Positions 7,534-16,255 of a stretch of 23,352 nt of DNA are shown here, in pieces (position 1 is the first letter of the stretch; each line of letters starts with the position of its first letter). The translations under genes and the position numbers were made by a program. Where the stretch lies: the NCBI GenBank assembly GCA_036337945.1, contig JAYZDF010000003.1, positions 1 to 23,352 on the forward strand. Direction: 5' to 3'. This stretch comes from JAYZDF01 sp036337945 (GTDB taxonomy: Bacteria; Myxococcota; Kuafuiibacteriia; Kuafuiibacteriales; Kuafuiibacteriaceae). The notes under the pieces are model-generated. The model did not search any database, was not told where the DNA came from, and saw only the letters and a program-made list of their open reading frames with translations.

Positions 7534-8942
7534 TTTCCAAGTCATCTCTCTGGAGTGCCCCACAGATTTCTAGTTCGGTAAACGGTTTACTTTCCGGAAA
7601 CGCCAATGTTCAGATTTCTGGTATAGCAACCGACACGAGAGATGATCTCGAGAATTGTCTATTCGTAGCCCTGACGGGAGACCGTTTCGACGCCCATGAT
7701 TTTGTAGAAAAGGCAATCACCAAAGGGGCAGTAGCCTGTTTGGTCGAAGGCGCGAAAATCTCAAAAGATATAACGGAACGATTCTCGCAAAAATGTGCAT
7801 TTATCTCTGTTCCCGATACGCTAAAGGCACTCGGCGACTTTGCGAGTGCTCATAGACAAGAATCGAGTGCGTCTATAATCGGCTTGACGGGGTCGAATGG
7901 AAAAACAACGACCAAAGAGATGATAGCTTCCATTCTTTCCGAAGAGTTTGAGACACTGAAGACAGAAGGAAATTATAATAATCTGATCGGTCTACCAATG
8001 ACTCTGCTTCGACTTGAAAAAACTCACGAATGTGCAGTTATCGAAATGGGCATGAACGCAAGGGGTGAAATTCTCCGCCTTGCTGACGTGACGGAGCCCG
8101 AAGTTCGATTGATCACGAATATCGGCCCAGCCCACATTGGAGAACTTGGCTCTATTGAACAAATCGCACTGGCAAAAGCTGAGATTTTTGAGGGCGTACG
8201 TCCTGATGATACAGCTGTTTATCCCAAAGATGAGGCACTTTTAGCCGATTTGATTCCGAAAACGTGTAAGCTTCTTTCTTTCGGGAGTCAGAAAAATGCT
8301 GACGTTTCCGCCGTATCTCTAAGGCATCATGATTCTGGGCAAGACATTCAATTAGTTGGACCTGAATTTAGTTTTGAAGTGACACTGCCTTACCCTGGAA
8401 TTCATAACGCAACGAATGCTGCGGCTGCTGCTGCTTCTGTTATTGCGTCACGTCCGAATATAAAGACTTCATCTATCAAGTCTGGCCTCGAAAAAGTGAC
8501 TAACGCTGCACGTCGGTTAGAACTCACGAGAATTGGCTCTTATTTAGTCGTAGATGATTGCTACAATGCAAATGGCGATTCAATGATAGCTGCAATTCAA
8601 ACAGTGGCTGCGTTGGCAGAAAAAGATAACCGACGTTGGGTAGCGGTTCTCGGAGAGATGCGAGAATTAGGCGAATGGTCAGTGCACGAACATCGACGAG
8701 TGGGCGAAGCGTTATCACAGTGTCATGTCGCTTTGGTCTCTACTTTTGGAGCTGATGCGATTGAGATATTGAATGGAATAAGTTCGGAGCCGCTGGAACA
8801 AAACCATGAAGACTTAGATATAAACAAACTGTGTGATTGGGTCGTCACACAACTTCAGCCTGGAGATCTTATCTTAGTGAAAGGGTCACGAGGCGCTCGA
8901 ATGGAGAGATTTATTGAAAGACTCAAAAGCGAGGTAGAGTAG
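7530..8942 (+). CDS. murF: MurF, UDP-MurNAc-tripeptide:D-alanyl-D-alanine ligase
   Basis: This 470-residue cytoplasmic ligase adds D-Ala-D-Ala to make UDP-MurNAc-pentapeptide. Visible signatures are the N-terminal substrate domain GIATDTRDDLENCLFVAL (31-48), the P-loop GLTGSNGKTTTKE (118-130), NYNNLIGLP, AVIEMGMNARGEI, NIGPAHIGELGS, and the C-terminal VVDDCYNAN. The GTG start at 7530 lies within the murE stop (GTGA) and is served by GGAGGA at 7515-7520, 9 nt upstream. It needs D-Ala-D-Ala from a Ddl enzyme, which is not encoded in this window. It overlaps mraY by 1 nt. Confidence 0.96.
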   Translation: MISKSSLWSAPQISSSVNGLLSGNANVQISGIATDTRDDLENCLFVALTGDRFDAHDFVEKAITKGAVACLVEGAKISKDITERFSQKCAFISVPDTLKALGDFASAHRQESSASIIGLTGSNGKTTTKEMIASILSEEFETLKTEGNYNNLIGLPMTLLRLEKTHECAVIEMGMNARGEILRLADVTEPEVRLITNIGPAHIGELGSIEQIALAKAEIFEGVRPDDTAVYPKDEALLADLIPKTCKLLSFGSQKNADVSAVSLRHHDSGQDIQLVGPEFSFEVTLPYPGIHNATNAAAAAASVIASRPNIKTSSIKSGLEKVTNAARRLELTRIGSYLVVDDCYNANGDSMIAAIQTVAALAEKDNRRWVAVLGEMRELGEWSVHEHRRVGEALSQCHVALVSTFGADAIEILNGISSEPLEQNHEDLDINKLCDWVVTQLQPGDLILVKGSRGARMERFIERLKSEVE

Positions 8943-10027
8943 TGCTTTATTGGTTGCTATACGAAGAGCTCGGCATCAACGTCATTCGTTATGCGACGAC
9001 ACGAATTCTCGCTGCGGCTGTTTCTTCGTTATTACTGTCAATTTGGTTAGGCCCATGGTTCATTCAGCGTCTAAAGCAGATGGCCATCGGTCAAGAAGTT
9101 CGAGATGACGGACCAGAAACCCACCTTGCTAAGCAGGGGACGCCAACGATGGGTGGTACTCTCATTCTGTTTTGCATCGTAGTACCCACACTCTTGTGGG
9201 CAGACCTGACGAACCGTCGCCTTTGGTTCGTCCTTATAATCTTGATTGGCTATGGAATTGTTGGTTTCGTTGATGATTACAGAAAAGTAGCGCTGAAGAA
9301 TACTGCTGGCCTCTCTGGTCGATACAAGCTTCTCTGGCAGCTTGTGTTTGGAGTAGTTGCGTTACTCTACTTATTCTACACTACAGATTACGACACCAAA
9401 CTCTATTTGCCATTTGTGAAACCGGACATTTTTAGCCCGGAAATTTCAATGTGGCTTTATATCCCTTTTGCTCTTCTTGTGCTCATGGGTACATCGAATG
9501 CCGTAAATCTCACCGATGGTCTAGACGGGCTTGCCATTGTTCCGACCGTCATAAGTGGCAGTGTATTTCTTGCTCTCGCCTATGCGGCAGGAACAACGCT
9601 CTCCGGTTTTAATCTTGCTGAGTACCTAAGAATCCCCCCGATTGAAGGTGCAACTGAGCTCGCCGTTTTTTGCGCGGCCTTGTGTGGCGCAGGGCTTGGC
9701 TTTCTTTGGTACAATGCACATCCCGCAGACGTTTTCATGGGAGATGTTGGTGCTTTATCACTCGGTGGCGGCCTGGGAGCTTTAGCTGTCGTTACGAAGA
9801 ATGAATTTGTGAGTGCGATTATTCACGGCCTCTTCTTAGCGGAAGCGGTTTCAGTGATTCTTCAAGTTGGATCATACAAACTAAGAAAAAAACGTATCTT
9901 TAAGATGGCGCCTCTGCATCATCACTTTGAAGAATCAGGTTGGCCTGAGCCTAAAGTTATTGTTCGTTTTTGGATTATATCAATCTTACTCGCGCTTACT
10001 GGGATAGCGACTCTCAAATTTAGGTAG
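8942..10027 (+). CDS. mraY: MraY, phospho-N-acetylmuramoyl-pentapeptide transferase
   Basis: This 361-residue polytopic inner-membrane enzyme transfers phospho-MurNAc-pentapeptide to undecaprenyl phosphate to form lipid I. About ten hydrophobic segments are visible. Family signatures are KQGTPTMGG (64-72), the Asp pair VDDYRK at 110-115, NLTDGLDGLA (189-198), DVFMGDVGALSLGGGLGA (263-280) with a catalytic-region Asp268, and the histidine triad APLHHHFE (323-330). Length is normal. The GTG start overlaps the murF TAG by 1 nt; murD starts 7 nt after the stop. Confidence 0.97.
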   Translation: MLYWLLYEELGINVIRYATTRILAAAVSSLLLSIWLGPWFIQRLKQMAIGQEVRDDGPETHLAKQGTPTMGGTLILFCIVVPTLLWADLTNRRLWFVLIILIGYGIVGFVDDYRKVALKNTAGLSGRYKLLWQLVFGVVALLYLFYTTDYDTKLYLPFVKPDIFSPEISMWLYIPFALLVLMGTSNAVNLTDGLDGLAIVPTVISGSVFLALAYAAGTTLSGFNLAEYLRIPPIEGATELAVFCAALCGAGLGFLWYNAHPADVFMGDVGALSLGGGLGALAVVTKNEFVSAIIHGLFLAEAVSVILQVGSYKLRKKRIFKMAPLHHHFEESGWPEPKVIVRFWIISILLALTGIATLKFR

Positions 10028-10034
10028 GTTTCTC

Positions 10035-11426
10035 GTGAGTACGAATGAATTCCTAGCGACTCCGCAAGTGCGTGAGAAAATAGCGGATGTACGCTATAAA
10101 ATTAGACAGCGAGAGAAGCTTGGCGTGGCGGTGATTGGCGCGGGCAAGAGTGGCTTGGCCGCCGCGCGCTTGCTGGAATCTCTCGCAATTGAGCACCAAA
10201 TTTTCGATGATAAGCCGATTTACGAATCTCTATCGTTAGACGCACTGAGAAAATTTGATTTGGTTGTGCTGAGTCCGGGTGTTCCACGAACTCATGAAGC
10301 CCTTGAGGATGCTGTCCAGCGAGGCATTGTAGTCGGTGAAATCGAATTTGCTTCTTGGTTCATAGATATTCCAATGGTTGGGATCACTGGAACCAATGGA
10401 AAATCAACGACCACTGCTTTGCTCGGCCACATTCTTGAGCAAGGTGGAGTCAAGGCATTCGTCGGCGGTAATTTTGGGCAACCGCTATCGGAGCTCGCTC
10501 TGTCCTCCGATGATTTCGATATCGCCGTAGTTGAGCTTTCTTCTTTCCAACTCGAGAGCTTAGTCTTGGCGAAATTTAGTTTAGGATGCTGGTTGAATTT
10601 ATCTGCAGACCACACCGATAGATACGCTGATTTAGAAGCGTATGCGCGAGCAAAAGCATGCTTACTTCATCACTGCTACGATGCGCCCATCGTCTTAAAT
10701 GCGGATGATTCTTATTGTCGTGCACATGTTGAGCGATATTGTGCTGATCGCGATGCGAAACATTGGTTTACAACCGAGCAAAAGACTAAATTGCATGGAG
10801 AGTCCATGACCTGCGCTAAAGACTCTGAGGCCACTTTTACAAATTCAAGTGGAAATAGGACATTTAGTTTAACCAATCAACGTTTGCCTGGAATTCATAA
10901 CCACGCCAACATGATTGCGGCAATTGCGTGTGCCATGGCACTCGACGTAGACGTTGATGCTATTCAGAAAGGTGTTGCTTCATTCGAAGGACTCGAACAC
11001 CGAATTGAATTGGTGGCAGCATATAACGGAGTACATTGGTACAATGACTCTAAAGCGACTAATGTAGAATCAGCCCTAACGGGCGTAAGAGCCATGAAGG
11101 GCAGAACGGTACTGATCGCTGGTGGTGTCGACAAGGGTGGCAGTTGGAAACCTTTGACGGATGAGCAAGAGAGACTCAAACATATTCTCGCGATAGGTGC
11201 AGCGACTAATATTATCCTCGAAGCATTTCGAACCTCTTCAATCATTTGCGAGCCATGTGAAAACCTGCAGAATGCCGTGACGAGAGCCTTTCAGCTTACG
11301 GGTGACGGAGAGAACGTATTATTATCGCCAGCTTGCTCTTCTTTCGATCAATTCGATAATTATATTCACCGAGGCAACGTCTTCAGAGAGCTAGTCAACA
11401 AACAATTGGGAGAGAAAGTGGGATGA
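10035..11426 (+). CDS. murD: MurD, UDP-MurNAc-L-alanine:D-glutamate ligase
   Basis: This 463-residue cytoplasmic ligase adds D-Glu. It has a Rossmann-like N-terminal domain (VAVIGAGKSGLAAARLL, 31-47), LSPGVPR (79-85), the P-loop GITGTNGKSTTT (116-127), ELSSFQLESL (168-177), NLSADHTDRY, and the C-terminal WYNDSKATNVES and IAGGVDKGG. About 28 residues precede the Rossmann strand, longer than the few residues typical of MurD. The GTG start is kept because TAGGTAGG (10021-10028) lies 6 nt upstream. The stop overlaps the ftsW ATG by 4 nt (ATGA). Confidence 0.96.
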   Translation: MSTNEFLATPQVREKIADVRYKIRQREKLGVAVIGAGKSGLAAARLLESLAIEHQIFDDKPIYESLSLDALRKFDLVVLSPGVPRTHEALEDAVQRGIVVGEIEFASWFIDIPMVGITGTNGKSTTTALLGHILEQGGVKAFVGGNFGQPLSELALSSDDFDIAVVELSSFQLESLVLAKFSLGCWLNLSADHTDRYADLEAYARAKACLLHHCYDAPIVLNADDSYCRAHVERYCADRDAKHWFTTEQKTKLHGESMTCAKDSEATFTNSSGNRTFSLTNQRLPGIHNHANMIAAIACAMALDVDVDAIQKGVASFEGLEHRIELVAAYNGVHWYNDSKATNVESALTGVRAMKGRTVLIAGGVDKGGSWKPLTDEQERLKHILAIGAATNIILEAFRTSSIICEPCENLQNAVTRAFQLTGDGENVLLSPACSSFDQFDNYIHRGNVFRELVNKQLGEKVG

Positions 11427-12613
11427 GTAATTTGATAGCAGCAGCTCCAACAAGGATACCCTTGCCGGCAGACGCGACGGCACGCCGTTTGGTGAATCGA
11501 GTAGATCCTTGGATTGTGGTCTCCACTATTGGTCTTCTAGCTGTAGGTATTGTCATGGTGTACAGCGCTACCGCTATTCGGGCGTATAACAATACTGGCG
11601 TTTCAACGAACTACCTGATGAAGCACTTGTTCTCTATTGTCGTAGGACTCGCAGGAATGTCATTGGTCACAAGAGTTTCTACAGAGAAATGGAGCAGAAA
11701 TGCGTATATCCTCTTGGCGATATCATGTGTCTTGGTCCTCTCAGTCTTTTTTCCGGGTATTGGGAAAAGAGTAAATGGCGCGGTGAGATGGATAGCTCTA
11801 GGTCCCGCAACCTTCCAGCCCGCCGAACTAGTGAAACTGGCGTTAGTCGTCTATCTCGCCCACTCCTTAGCGAAAAAGCGGGAGATGGTGCGGAACTTTT
11901 CGGTAGGCTTTTTACCGCACGTCATAGTTACCGGCCTCATTGTACTTGCTATTCTATTCCAGCCTGATTTTGGAACGAGTGTTATTTTACTCGCAGTCTT
12001 GGGTCTGATGCTCTTCGTTGCGGGTGCAAAGATCTCTTACCTTGTTTTGGGGATTCTTGCGGCGTTGCCTGTTGTTGGAGTTTATATCTCTGCCAAGCCG
12101 CATGCTTGGAAACGAATAATTGCTTTTGTCGAGCCAGAGCTACACAAACACGGAATCGGCTATCAGGTCTGGGAGTCTCTTGTGTCTTTTGGCGCAGGAG
12201 GGATCTGGGGTACTGGCATGGGGCAGGGGCAACAAAAATTGTATTTCCTACCAGAGGCGCATACCGATTTCATATTCGCAGTGATCGGCGAAGAGCTAGG
12301 CTTTGTTGGTGTAATCATTGTTGTATCTCTCTTTGCGGTACTGGTGGGTCGGGGATTATACATTGCGAAGGCTGCAAGCTGCCGTTTCAATCAGTATCTT
12401 GCCTTTGGGATTTCAACATGGATTGGCATTCAGGCTTTGATAAATATGCTGGTCGCGGTTTCTCTGCTCCCAACAAAAGGTCTAACTCTTCCTCTCATTT
12501 CTTTCGGACGTTCGTCTTTACTTATCACTTTGCTGGCCATCGGTATCTTACTAAGAATAAGTGCTGAGGAGTGGGCTATCCAGTCTCGACCAACCCGGAG
12601 AAGACGAAAATGA
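11423..12613 (+). CDS. ftsW: FtsW, septal SEDS peptidoglycan glycosyltransferase
   Basis: This 396-residue polytopic protein is the septal lipid II polymerase partner of FtsI. After a cytoplasmic N terminus (1-28), about ten membrane helices follow. Visible signatures are VYSAT (46-50), NGAVRWIALGPATFQPAELVK (118-138), FQPDFGTS (179-186), and PEAHTDFIFAVIGEELG (277-293), in which Asp282 matches the SEDS catalytic aspartate. The C-terminal signature reads LPLISFGRSSLL (356-367), where family members normally have S-[YF]-G-G-S-S; Arg363 is therefore unusual. The C terminus is basic (RPTRRRRK). It overlaps murD and murG by 4 nt each. Confidence 0.95.
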   Translation: MSNLIAAAPTRIPLPADATARRLVNRVDPWIVVSTIGLLAVGIVMVYSATAIRAYNNTGVSTNYLMKHLFSIVVGLAGMSLVTRVSTEKWSRNAYILLAISCVLVLSVFFPGIGKRVNGAVRWIALGPATFQPAELVKLALVVYLAHSLAKKREMVRNFSVGFLPHVIVTGLIVLAILFQPDFGTSVILLAVLGLMLFVAGAKISYLVLGILAALPVVGVYISAKPHAWKRIIAFVEPELHKHGIGYQVWESLVSFGAGGIWGTGMGQGQQKLYFLPEAHTDFIFAVIGEELGFVGVIIVVSLFAVLVGRGLYIAKAASCRFNQYLAFGISTWIGIQALINMLVAVSLLPTKGLTLPLISFGRSSLLITLLAIGILLRISAEEWAIQSRPTRRRRK

Positions 12614-13704
12614 AAGTACTGATCGCTGGAGGAGGCACCGGTGGACATTTATTTCCCGGAATCGCACTCGCGGAAGAAATTACAACTCGCAAAAAAGGGA
12701 ACGAGGTAACTTTCGTAGGTACAGAGCGTGGTCTTGAAGCAACTGTTGTTCCCAAATTAGGTTTTGAGCTGAAGCTTATTGAAGTTTCAGGCCTAAAGCG
12801 TCAAGGTTTCGTGAAGACGCTAAAGAGCCTTTTGCGATTGCCTGTCTCATTCTTTCAGGCCGTAAAAATTTTGCGCGACTTTCAACCTGATATTGCTATT
12901 GGTGTGGGAGGTTATGCGTCTGGGCCGGTTATCCTCGTCGCTTCTCTCTTGGGGGTCCCTACCGCGGTTTTAGAGCAAAACACGGTCCCAGGGATCACTA
13001 ATCGGATACTTTCCAGATTCGTAGATCGTGTCTTTACGACTTTTACTTACTCAGAACGGTTCTTTCCTGCCAAGAAAGTGATGGAGTTAGGAAATCCAAT
13101 TCGACAAAAGTTACTCGATAACTTTTTGCGTTCACGGAAGCCTACGTCTCCCGATGATGGCTTCAATATTCTGGTTCTGGGAGGTTCTCAAGGGGCTCAT
13201 TCTGTCAACTTGCGCATGCTTGAGGCTGTAAGTCATCTTGGCGAACTTGATCAAGAGATCCATATTATGCATCAGACAGGTCACAAAGACTTCGAGCTTG
13301 TTAAAGATGGATATAGCCAGGTTGGATTTTCGGCCGATGTTGTTGCCTTTATCGACGATATGAGCGCGGCGTACCGCAAAGCAGATCTCATCATAGCGCG
13401 GGCTGGCGCGACAACGATTTCAGAGATTCAAATTGCTAAGAAGGCATCGATTCTCATTCCTTTTCCTTACGCAGCTGACAATCATCAAGAATTGAACGCG
13501 CAGGCGATGGTTGAAGCGGGTGCATCTATGATGATGGTAGAACGCAATCTCGACGGTCCTGCATTAGCTGATTCCATTCGTGAGCTATACCTCGATGAAG
13601 ATAAGCTTTCGAAGATGGAAGGAGCGGCTTCGAAGGCTGGTCGTCCGGAAGCAGCTCGTGAAATTATTGATGCGTGTCACGAACTAATTCAGCAGAGAAA
13701 TTAG
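12610..13704 (+). CDS. murG: MurG, lipid II synthase (UDP-GlcNAc transferase)
   Basis: This 364-residue peripheral inner-membrane GT-B glycosyltransferase adds GlcNAc to lipid I. Signatures: the N-terminal loop IAGGGTGGHLFPGIALAEE (5-23), GVGGYASGPV (98-107), EQNTVPGITNR (122-132), the second Rossmann loop VLGGSQGAHSVN (189-200), and the UDP-GlcNAc site ARAGATTISEI (263-273) followed by PYAADNHQELNA (286-297). An in-frame ATG at 12571 would add 13 residues inside ftsW; ATG 12610 is preferred because it gives the standard MKVLIAGGG start, overlaps the ftsW stop as ATGA, and has GGAG at 12597-12600. Confidence 0.96.
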   Translation: MKVLIAGGGTGGHLFPGIALAEEITTRKKGNEVTFVGTERGLEATVVPKLGFELKLIEVSGLKRQGFVKTLKSLLRLPVSFFQAVKILRDFQPDIAIGVGGYASGPVILVASLLGVPTAVLEQNTVPGITNRILSRFVDRVFTTFTYSERFFPAKKVMELGNPIRQKLLDNFLRSRKPTSPDDGFNILVLGGSQGAHSVNLRMLEAVSHLGELDQEIHIMHQTGHKDFELVKDGYSQVGFSADVVAFIDDMSAAYRKADLIIARAGATTISEIQIAKKASILIPFPYAADNHQELNAQAMVEAGASMMMVERNLDGPALADSIRELYLDEDKLSKMEGAASKAGRPEAAREIIDACHELIQQRN

Positions 13705-13707
13705 GAA

Positions 13708-15126
13708 ATGAATAAGCAAGAGCTACATATTGGAATGTCCCGTCGAACTCGTCTGATCCATTTCGTTGGTATTGGTGGAATCGGCATGAGCGGAATCGCT
13801 GAGGTTTTGATCAATTTAGGCTACAAAGTTCGTGGGTCAGATCTTCGTAAATCTGAAACAACCGAAAGGTTATCTAAACTGGGCGGAGACATTCGGTTTG
13901 GGCATTCTGAGCAGAATATTGAGGACGTCGATGTTGTTGTTGTGTCGACAGCAGTATCTTCTAGTAACCCTGAGGTCTCTGCGGCTCGAAAGAGAAAGAT
14001 ACCTGTGATCCGTCGTGCCGAAATGCTTGCAGAGCTCATGCGCCTTAAATTTGGTATTGCCATTGGTGGCACCCACGGTAAAACAACAACCACTTCTATC
14101 GTTGCATCTCTTCTAACGGCTAGCGGTATGGACCCAACAGTTGTCGTTGGCGGAAAGTTAAATAAATTAGGGTCAAACGCAAAGCTAGGTCAGGGGCCGT
14201 ATCTAGTTGCTGAAGCAGATGAATCAGATGGCTCATTTCATCATTTGAATCCAACAATCGTCGTGGTGACAAATATTGATGCTGAGCACCTCGATTTTTA
14301 TACAGGTGGCATAGATCAAATTCGGGAAACGTTTACTCAGTTCATCAACAGAATTCCGTTCTATGGTTTGGCGATTTTATGCTCAGACCACCCCGGTGTG
14401 CAGAAAGTCTTACCATTGGTCGAGCGCAGGTTTGTGACTTATGGCCTGAACCCTCAAGCTGAAATTCGAGCGGCAAATCTCAGCTACACGGGCACTACGA
14501 CATCTTTCGATCTGATCATTCGGGGCGCGAACGTCGGACGTTGCAACCTACCTATGTTAGGAACGCACAATGTCCAAAATGCACTTGCTGCATTTGCGAT
14601 TGCCGATGAATTAGGCATCGAAACAGATACAGCAATTAGCGGTATTGAGTCTTTCGATGGAGTCCAGCGACGATTCACTTTGAGAGGCACTGTGAATAAT
14701 GTCAGCGTTATTGACGACTACGGACATCACCCTGAAGAGATTAAGGTGACCCTTGATGGTGCACGTAAAGCATTCGAAGGTCGAAGAATTGTCGTAGGTT
14801 TTCAGCCGCACCGGTTCACTCGTACGCGTGATTTTCTAGAAGACTTCTCGACATGTTTCAACGAGGCGGAGCTATTGGTTTTGTCTAAGATTTATGCGGC
14901 AGGGGAACAGCCGATTGAAGGGATTACTTCTGAGCACCTTGCGACTTTGATTTCGTCCAAGGGCCACAAAAGTGTGACGAGCGTTGATACGGTGAGTGAC
15001 GTTGCCCAATGCCTTGCAGAACAGGTTCGCCCAGGAGACTTAGTCATCACTTTTGGCGCGGGAGACATCTGGCGGGCTGGCGAACAGTTATTGTCACTTC
15101 TGGCTGAAGAAAGTGAGAACATCTAA
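13708..15126 (+). CDS. murC: MurC, UDP-MurNAc:L-alanine ligase
   Basis: This 472-residue cytoplasmic ligase adds the first stem-peptide amino acid. It shows IHFVGIGGIGMSGIAEVL (17-34), VVSTAVSSSNPEV (78-90), the P-loop GGTHGKTTTT (120-129), EADESDGSF, NIDAEHLDFY, and the C-terminal DDYGHHPEEI and FQPHRFTRT. The start is uncertain. ATG 13708 follows murG by 3 nt but AGGA sits only 1 nt before it. An in-frame ATG at 13735 would remove nine residues and begin MSRRTRLIHFVG, closer to the usual family start. The last codon overlaps murB by 1 nt. Confidence 0.95.
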   Translation: MNKQELHIGMSRRTRLIHFVGIGGIGMSGIAEVLINLGYKVRGSDLRKSETTERLSKLGGDIRFGHSEQNIEDVDVVVVSTAVSSSNPEVSAARKRKIPVIRRAEMLAELMRLKFGIAIGGTHGKTTTTSIVASLLTASGMDPTVVVGGKLNKLGSNAKLGQGPYLVAEADESDGSFHHLNPTIVVVTNIDAEHLDFYTGGIDQIRETFTQFINRIPFYGLAILCSDHPGVQKVLPLVERRFVTYGLNPQAEIRAANLSYTGTTTSFDLIIRGANVGRCNLPMLGTHNVQNALAAFAIADELGIETDTAISGIESFDGVQRRFTLRGTVNNVSVIDDYGHHPEEIKVTLDGARKAFEGRRIVVGFQPHRFTRTRDFLEDFSTCFNEAELLVLSKIYAAGEQPIEGITSEHLATLISSKGHKSVTSVDTVSDVAQCLAEQVRPGDLVITFGAGDIWRAGEQLLSLLAEESENI

Positions 15127-16043
15127 TGCAGGACTGGAGAGCACAACTTGATGATGCGCTTGGGGAAAAGGTCGATTTTAATGTTCCTCTCGCAAATAAA
15201 GTTGCCTTCAAGATCGGAGGTCCCGCTGATGCGTTTGCGAAGCCCGTAACTTCGGATGACTTGGCTCTTATTCTGCGCATTGCTGATGACGCTCGTCAGC
15301 CTATTACAATATTAGGTACTGGCTCGAACGTATTGGTCTCGGATAAAGGAATCCGAGGTATTACGATCAGATTGTCTGGTTCATTGACCGAGGTTGTCTT
15401 GCTAGAAGAGACAAGCGACTTTGGTGTTATACGCGTGGGTTCAGGCGCTCTGAATCCACCGGTAGTAAGCAAAGCTCTGAAACATGACCTCATTGGAATC
15501 GAGTTTCTCGCTACCATCCCCGGTACCTTCGGGGGCGCACTCATCATGAACGCCGGAGCGCATGGTGGAGAAATTGGACCGTTTGTGCAAGAGGTTAGTG
15601 TACTCGTGCCAGGCCAAGGTGCAGTGATTCGACCTGGCGCGGAATGCGGATTCACTTATCGAAATAGCAGCTTTTCTCGTACTGAAATCATCACAGAAGC
15701 CGTACTGCGGATTCCTAAAGGTGACTCAGACAAAGCCCGCTCGCATCTCAAAGAGATGAGGAGTCGGAGGAAGGCAACTCAGCCTATTCGCGAACCGAAT
15801 GCAGGTTCAATTTTTAAGAATCCTGAAGGGGATTATGCAGGTCGATTGATTGAGGCTTGTGGACTCAAGGGGCTCCGAAAAGGAGGAGCTTGTATCTCAC
15901 CCAAGCACGCGAACTTTATTGTCAACGAAAACTCCGCCACGGCGACAGATGTTTCCGAGCTGGCAGAGGTGGCTCGACGAGAGGTGAGAGAGAAGTTTTC
16001 TGTCGATTTACACTGGGAAGTGAAGCGAATCGGCGAATGGTAG
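15126..16043 (+). CDS. murB: MurB, UDP-N-acetylenolpyruvoylglucosamine reductase
   Basis: This 305-residue FAD- and NADPH-dependent enzyme makes UDP-MurNAc. FAD-binding segments are ILGTGSNVLVSDKGIRG (62-78) and LATIPGTFGGALIMNAGAHG (128-147). Catalytic-type residues are visible in YRNSSF (178-183, Arg179), NAGSIFKNP (225-233, Ser228 as general acid) and the C-terminal WEVKRIG (297-303, Glu298). The compact length and YRNSSF form fit the type II enzymes (S. aureus-like) rather than the larger E. coli type. It is the last gene of the tightly packed first operon; a hairpin begins one nucleotide after its stop. Confidence 0.96.
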   Translation: MQDWRAQLDDALGEKVDFNVPLANKVAFKIGGPADAFAKPVTSDDLALILRIADDARQPITILGTGSNVLVSDKGIRGITIRLSGSLTEVVLLEETSDFGVIRVGSGALNPPVVSKALKHDLIGIEFLATIPGTFGGALIMNAGAHGGEIGPFVQEVSVLVPGQGAVIRPGAECGFTYRNSSFSRTEIITEAVLRIPKGDSDKARSHLKEMRSRRKATQPIREPNAGSIFKNPEGDYAGRLIEACGLKGLRKGGACISPKHANFIVNENSATATDVSELAEVARREVREKFSVDLHWEVKRIGEW

Positions 16044-16044
16044 T

Positions 16045-16074
16045 CGACTTTTGAGCATGCGCTCTAAAAAGTCG
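16045..16074 (+). repeat. stem-loop directly after murB stop
   Basis: CGACTTTT (16045-16052) pairs with AAAAGTCG (16067-16074) and GAGC (16053-16056) with GCTC (16061-16064), with a 4-nt ATGC loop and a 2-nt TA bulge: 12 base pairs. It starts 1 nt after the murB TAG. No T tract follows, so it is not a classic intrinsic terminator. It could protect the transcript 3' end, mark a processing site, or act as an attenuator between the mur block and ftsQAZ. Confidence 0.65.
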
Positions 16075-16119
16075 GGATCGTAAAACCAATTTACTCGAAA
16101 CTCCACGATTCGGAGAGAA

Positions 16120-16141
16120 CGCCTTAGTACGCGCTGAGGCG
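16120..16141. repeat. small hairpin CGCCTTAG / CTGAGGCG
   Basis: CGCCTTAG (16120-16127) pairs with CTGAGGCG (16134-16141) with one G-T wobble and a 6-nt loop (TACGCG). The following bases are A-rich, not T-rich, so it does not act as a + strand intrinsic terminator. Confidence 0.5.
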
Positions 16142-16147
16142 TCAGAA

Positions 16148-16173
16148 GTTAAAGTAAAAAGTTAAAGTAAAAA
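16148..16173. repeat. 13-bp tandem direct repeat, two copies, in AT-rich tract
   Basis: GTTAAAGTAAAAA occurs at 16148-16160 and again at 16161-16173 with no mismatch. It lies in an A-rich stretch about 55-80 nt upstream of the candidate ftsQ promoter. It could be a curved or UP-like upstream element, or a protein site. Confidence 0.7.
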
Positions 16174-16226
16174 AAAGAGGCGAAAATTATTTTTGAGAAA
16201 AAGTCAAGAAACTGAACCAAAGTCAC

Positions 16227-16255
16227 TTGCACGGATAAATGTTGGGGGTTAGGAT
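16227..16255 (+). promoter_or_regulatory. candidate sigma70-type promoter for ftsQAZ
   Basis: TTGCAC (16227-16232) and TAGGAT (16250-16255) are separated by 17 nt, with AT-rich DNA upstream. Start of transcription would be near 16262, giving a leader of about 200 nt before the ftsQ ATG. The match to consensus is partial (3/6 and 4/6). A lone TACAAT at 16285-16290 is an alternative -10 without a good -35. Confidence 0.4.

Noticed and set aside
16120..16141. Hairpin considered as an intrinsic terminator
   Set aside because: The run that follows is A-rich on the + strand, and on the minus strand the T-rich run would come before the hairpin, so neither direction gives a terminator.
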